Source: Punica granatum (Eukaryota; Streptophyta; Magnoliopsida; Myrtales; Lythraceae). From it: a stretch of 64,000 nt of DNA. The position numbers were made by a program, and so were the translations under genes. Under the pieces are notes generated by a model, which ran no database searches, had not been told where the DNA came from, and was given only the letters and a program-made list of their open reading frames with translations. Shown piece by piece: positions 58,650 through 64,000 of the stretch. The stretch lies in contig NC_045131.1 in NCBI RefSeq assembly GCF_007655135.1, forward strand, positions 8,370,001 through 8,434,000. The letters are read 5' to 3'. The stretch's first letter is position 1, and each line of letters opens with the position of its first letter.

Positions 58650-60319
58650 TTAAGGTCTTTAATTTTTGAAATTTTTTCAATTGATTTGGGTGGGATTTTT
58701 TCTGAATTTTTGGGTTATTGGTTTCATTGCAAGACTATTTGTGAAAATAATATTTCTATTGATTATTTTGTAAACTTTTATTAAAAATTTAAATTCATTT
58801 CTCTATTTTTTTAAGGATATTCTATTGAAATGAAATATCAAGTCTGAAAAATATATCAACTGAAAATTTTTCTTGAAATAAATTATTTTTAAATTGCATT
58901 AATTTTATTATTTTTAAAATCATTTCCAATATTTTAATCATGTTAATCAAATTTTTATTATTCATACATTAGATTTTGCACTAATGCTATGTGCAGTGTT
59001 AAAAGAACATAGTTTAAAACGTTGTCTCTATATTTTTATCATTATATACCATATGTAATTTTACATAGTTGTGCTATTATAAAAAAAATGTGATGAAAGT
59101 TGAAAATATAATTTTTTAGTGAAAGAAAAGAAAAATAACTTAGGTTGAGATAGAGATAGAGTGAGATTGAAGAGAAATGAGTAAAAAGTAGAGTAGAAGA
59201 TAATCACATGTGAATTGATTGAGGAGCGATATACGATATATGAGTTTAAAATTTGAGAAGTTTTATAGTTTTATTCTTGCCTTCAATTTTACTTTTCTTT
59301 AATAGAGTAATAAACAATAGGGATAATTTCATAAAATTTCACAAAAATTGATACTTATATTTAGATATAGTAATTTGTCATTAGTATTCTAATTTTGCAT
59401 ATACTTTTTTATGTTACCCATATGTAAATACTATTATTAATATATATACACCTATGCGTTTCCATTAAATTTAATATTATTTATTTATTTAATTATAAAA
59501 TTAAATGAAATATTTTTTGTTTATTAGTTTCCTTTAATAATTTTTGTTTTAAATTTAATATTTAAATACACACTGGTCCACTTGGTAGATTTTCATGTGC
59601 AATGTCTATAATGCCATTGCCATGTTAGAAAATCAATTAAAATTGACAGAAAATTGATGGCATTCTAGAAATAATTAAAAAGTCAAATTTTTACTTTTTT
59701 TTGCCATCAACCCTCATAGATATTATTAACTATTTTTTATTTTATTTATTTATAAATTAAAAGTAAGAAAAGATTTTTAACTAGAAATAGTTACAAATTC
59801 ATTCAAAATAAGATACTATTAATTTACTTATAATTTATATATTTCTTTTTTTTAAGAGTGTTCTTATATGTTTTGTCGCTCGAGTGTTACGTATTTTAAC
59901 CTTATCAAAGAAGGTTTCACGTGCAACGTACGTGTAAATTCACTAGTACATATGTATGTGTGTGTGCGCATGCTCACATGCACCTAAAGTCATATCGAGC
60001 GAAAAATCGATGGAATGCATGTACTCGGGCCTGGTATTATGTTATTCACGTTAATGACAATGGTTAAAAACTAAAAGGATGTATATAAGCATAATGATAC
60101 TTTAGCCATCATAGAACGTCAATATATATACCTAAAGGAACCGATGGTCTCCAGCCAGATGATCTTATCTTTATTATTATTATTTTTTAAGCTGTAAAGG
60201 TCTAAAAACCAGGTGATCTAATGTGCTGGTCTAATAAAGAATTTACATAGAAGTAGGTTAATTTCTTATCTTTTAAAGTCACAACACCAGAATTTCTAAA
60301 CTAATATTGAGATTAAAAT

Positions 60320-60602
60320 TATGTTTGGGAATGATGTTGCTGATATGAGAGTATTGAAATATAATTTTTGAAAAATAATATTAATTTCGTAATAAATTAA
60401 AAGTGTTTGAAATATAACAATTTAAAATTGTTAAAATTAAACTTAATACTTCAAATAAATAACAAGCAGAACATTTTTAATTTAGAAATCACATTTTCAA
60501 ACTTTGGAGTCAATAGAATTACGATTTAAAATAATTCATCAAATTTTATTTCTACCTAAAAAAAAAACTTATTAAACGATCATCACACTTCCAAACGTAG
60601 CC
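60320..60602. mobile_element. MITE-like element with GTTTGG ends
   Basis: Left end TATGTTTGGGAATGATG is inverted relative to the right end CATCACACTTCCAAACGTAG; about 283 bp, AT-rich and non-coding. The right end, read inward, starts GGCTACGTTTGG, like the Harbinger-like element at 57445. Confidence 0.6.
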
Positions 60603-62171
60603 TAATTCTCTCATTTAGGCATCTTTTAAATATGAGTTTTACTGTGCAAAAGATCATTAACCATTTGACAGTGACCCGACAGTCTGTGCCATGAGGATTT
60701 GACAACATTTCTTTGATAAGCTTTTCACTTGAGAAAGTCTTGGTTCCATTCACCTGAGAGTTGCTTTCGAGCAGCCTCTATTTTATGGCATGTATTTTTC
60801 CTCTAAGTGACGGGAAACTTCTTGTCAGAATTACACGAATTCGTTTTTGGTCTAATTTCATTCAGGAAAAAAAAATCTTCTTTTTTCACCAAAAACCATA
60901 TATCCCTGTCATTTGACTAAAATACCTTTTATTCCTTAAAGGCTTAAACTGTTCTTTTTTCCTTTTTCGGTGAAAAACGGGGCCGAAGTCCGATTATGAG
61001 CTGTTCCCTGATGGCTAGTTTTAGTCTTATGCTGAGTTTTAATATTTTGCTACTTCTCACTATCAGAACTTTGACAATAATCAATTCGAGACAAAAAGGT
61101 CCATGTTTGTCTTGAATTATTATTAATTTCTTTCACCAATAATAGACCTACAAAATCTCCTTGTTTAAGAGTTGTACGTAACAAATTAGTCAAATAATAA
61201 AGACGCTGCACGTGACAAAACACGTAGCAGATGTTGATTGTTTTCGGCCAAAATGATTGTATTCATTACCTTTATATTTTTTAAACATATATGTAGATGT
61301 TATAAAGTTATATGGTGTCCTCATATACATCAAATATGTCATGGATATATTATACGTACTATAGTTTATCATTCCCTCATATTATTAGTATTTCTAAATT
61401 AAATCCCTTTAAATAAGACGGCATTTGTCAACTAGATGGTCGACCATGGACCGGTGACAAATTATTAAAATAAGAACAAAAATGTAGAGAATAAATAAAA
61501 AATTAATCAAGTCACTACATATGTATTATAAATCATCGCTACGCGGAACTAATAGTGTATTTGTAAATAAATATTAATTAACATATAATTATGAAATCAT
61601 ACAATTCTCATTTTTTAAGTGATAATATAGTTCTCAAGCCTTTTTATTTTGTTTTAGATATCAGAATTTTTTATTTATTAATTTTTATTTAATTCAATAT
61701 TACTTACTATTAAAAATGAAAAATAAATTAATTCTTATTTAATACTCCTTATATATCGAATTTATGTGAAATTACTACTAATTTATTAAGAATGATTACA
61801 AAGCAAGTTTCAGCATTTTAGTTTGGGATAACTGCGAACCATATTCAAGTTGAACCTCTGATGTCAATCATTTATTAAGGATGATTATATGTGAGAGACA
61901 ATGGTTGGAGACAAAATTTTAGCATCAATTTATTAAGAATTATGAAAAAAAGGGTAAAAAGTGGAATTGTAAGAAGTGGAGAAATAATATGTTGAACTCC
62001 GTACAAGTATTAGTCATAGATTTTTCATTTTTCCTGGTTCAGTAGTTTGGATGCATGCCTGGGGTAGGATGTACCTTTTGATGTGTACCGAACGTAGCAT
62101 TGGATAGATTTGGATGTGCGCTGCTGACCTAACCTTAATCGTAGGTCTAAAAAACAAAACAATACACGAAC

Positions 62172-62470
62172 ATAGCGTTTGATAAGAAATTAAATTTGAT
62201 TTAAGAAGATGAAGATAAAAATAATTTGAACAAGTATGTGAGAGATTTTAAAAAGAAAAATAAAAAAATAATGATTATGTTGTTGAATTGAAGAAAAAAT
62301 ATTAAAATTACGAGAAAGTATTGAATAGTTGAGAAAATTTAGTATTAAAAAGTTAATTTAAATAATAAATAAGAAAAATATGAAAGAGAATTTAAATAAA
62401 AAAATTAAAAATTAATGATTGTATTATTGAATTAAGAGAAAAATTAAGTTAAGATAGGTAACAATTATTT
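62172..62470. mobile_element. MITE-like element, one arm of an inverted pair
   Basis: Begins AGCGTTTGATAAGAAATT and contains GTGAGAGATTT and TAATGATTATGTTGTTGAAT. Homologous in reverse complement to 62616-62951. Confidence 0.7.
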
Positions 62471-62615
62471 TTGTAAATAAAGAAACCGAAAATTTGTTAG
62501 GCATGGTATCTCATATTCGAACGACAAACGCGCCACTGCCATTCATAACCTTCCAAAGTTTGTGGGGCCTCACCGTTTCAAGAATTTCACACCCCTAAGC
62601 CATATAACTATTTCA

Positions 62616-62951
62616 GGTGTATTTGGTAACAACATCAATTTTTACTTAAGTTAACTTAATTTTTTCTTCAATTCAACAACATAATAATTATTTTATTATC
62701 TTTTTATTTAATCCTCTTTCGTACTTTTTCTTATTTATTATTTAAATTGAATTTTTAATATTAAATTATTTCAATGTTCAATACTTTTTCCTCAATTTTA
62801 ATATTTTTCCTTAATTCAACAATACAATCATTACTTTTTTATCTTTTTTTTTAAATTCTCTCACATACTTTTTCCAACTATTTTAGTCTTTTATCTCATC
62901 AAATAAAACAAAATCAAATTAAATCAAACTTAACTTCGTTGCCGAACGCTA
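62616..62951. mobile_element. MITE-like element, second arm of an inverted pair
   Basis: Reverse-complement relative of 62172-62470. Its right end read inward is AGCGTTCGGCAACGAAGTTA, matching the left end of the other copy. Confidence 0.7.
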
Positions 62952-64000
62952 TAAAAATATTTATGATTAATCAAGTCAAAAAGGGTACTATGGTGAAATT
63001 AAACTAGATCAATCTCATGCTCATTTCTATATCTTGCCTGGAATATAACACAACGCATTATTCTGATCGACCACGCCTACTATAACCTGTATGTATATTT
63101 ATCCTAATTGACTGTCTATTTGAATCGACGCCCCGGTTATCCTGCAAGTGCAAAGCTCTACCGATTATTTATTCGTAACTAGTTTATATAATAAAGACTA
63201 GATCATATTGTACAATTAATCAAGAGGCTTTTTGCCCGTCAACCATATAAAGAACATAAGATCCAATATTTGGACTTAACAAATCTTGGGTTCCGGTGGT
63301 TTTTTTATTGATGATTTTAAAAATAGAAAACGTGTACTGCCAATATATCTCTGCTAGATATATGTATCGGACCTCAATTGCATAGGAATGAAACCGTCAA
63401 CCCCGACTTAATTAGTCCAACACGGTCCGGAGCCATATATAAAGAATGTCAAAACAGAACCCATGTAAACCCACAAAATTGGACATTTCAATTCATGTGA
63501 AGAATTAATTTATATATATAGACCCTACTCTCTCGACTGTTGGTTCACCCAGGGATTTTACATTCACTTCCAAAAAGGACAATATGGCCCATATATATTC
63601 ATGTCACCTCCTCCATTAAAAATGCGACCAATTAGTCTCCTCATCATAAATTCGCTTCACTGTCTCTTGTCTTTTGTTTGATTTCCGGATGGGAAATCAA
63701 CATTTGTGAACAATTCTAGCAAGCTCTTTGCTTTATTTGCCAGACTGACTTATCTGGCTATTCTTCTTGGGCTGTTTTAGGCAAAACGATGCCTTTTTTG
63801 GGGGTTATAAAATATTGCCTGTCGAAACCTACAAAAAGGCACATAGGAGAAGAATCACTCTTCTTAGGTCCCGTCATGCATATTTTCCATATGATTTTAT
63901 CGTATTCGAGTTTATCCCTCTATTCCATCTCACCTGCAAAATTTCTAAGATATGTATATTCAGGAAGTCTAGGAAACATATATTCTTAATGATATGCTTT

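Larger units (their letters stand above)
55086..59946 (+). mobile_element. Probable non-autonomous Helitron
   Basis: Starts TCTATACTATATATAAAATC directly after an A (55085). Ends with the palindrome CACGT-GCAACGT-ACGTG (59919-59935), then TAAATTCA and CTAG (59943-59946) before a T, which matches the 5'-TC, 3' hairpin and CTRR rules with A/T insertion. It is 4.86 kb, very AT-rich, with no Rep/helicase ORF. It contains a MITE-like element (55671-55966) and a Harbinger-like element (57445-58649). The two ends could belong to different Helitrons. Confidence 0.55.
59947..64000. other. Gene-poor, MITE-bearing right end of the window
   Basis: AT-rich sequence with three MITE-like elements (60320-60602, 62172-62470, 62616-62951) and otherwise unique DNA. 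No ORF with a recognisable product reaches the window edge. Confidence 0.5.

Noticed and set aside
63789..63989. 66-codon ORF at the right edge
   Set aside because: No recognisable domain, no upstream promoter signal, and a frame length expected by chance.

Overview
This window is nuclear DNA from a flowering plant, probably a rosid-type eudicot. The evidence is GT-AG introns in gene families found in plants (PRONE-type RopGEF, eight-cysteine lipid transfer protein, NPF transporter, plant PI31), AT-rich spacers full of small transposons, and CT/GA and AT microsatellites. The species cannot be fixed from the sequence alone. There is no CRISPR array, operon or bacterial feature.

Genes, left to right: the 3' end of a RopGEF gene (+, 91-1054, with an apparent frameshift near its end); a tRNA-Asp(GTC) (+, 1603-1674); a DIR1-like lipid transfer protein (+, 2619-3277); a four-exon SIS-like serine-rich protein gene (-, 6617-4739); a small secreted cysteine-rich protein (-, 12132-11833); an intact nine-exon proteasome regulator PI31/PTRE1 gene (-, 16266-13114); a decayed tandem copy of it (-, 22411 to about 19190); a standalone protein resembling the N-terminal extension of RH33-type DEAD-box helicases (+, 26191-27357); and a four-exon NRT1/PTR (NPF) transporter (+, 45980-49602). 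From memory, RopGEF next to SIS matches Arabidopsis At5g02010/At5g02020, and LTP, PI31 and NPF5 match At3g53980/53970/53960, so the gene content looks like an ancient syntenic block expanded by repeats.

The most informative region is 12.9-23.2 kb. The PI31 gene was duplicated in direct orientation, about 6.1 kb apart. The second copy lost two exons and gained a stop, frameshifts and a mutated splice acceptor. It took an 870-bp TRIM retrotransposon in exon 1 (two LTRs, initiator-tRNA-Met primer site, 5-bp target duplication), and it carries a LINE-type RNase H domain spliced into its proline-rich tail. A separate 5'-truncated LINE with a poly(A) tail and 13-bp target duplication lies just beyond it.

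The spacers at 16.5-19, 22.6-26, 27.4-45.8 and 49.6-64 kb hold few or no genes. They contain long inverted-repeat (foldback) elements at 17.1, 23.75, 24.7 and 39.7-41.9 kb, tRNA-type SINEs with target duplications, Tourist/Harbinger-like MITEs, a probable 4.9-kb non-autonomous Helitron (55086-59946) with younger elements inside it, and the 3' end of another Helitron near 34.7 kb.
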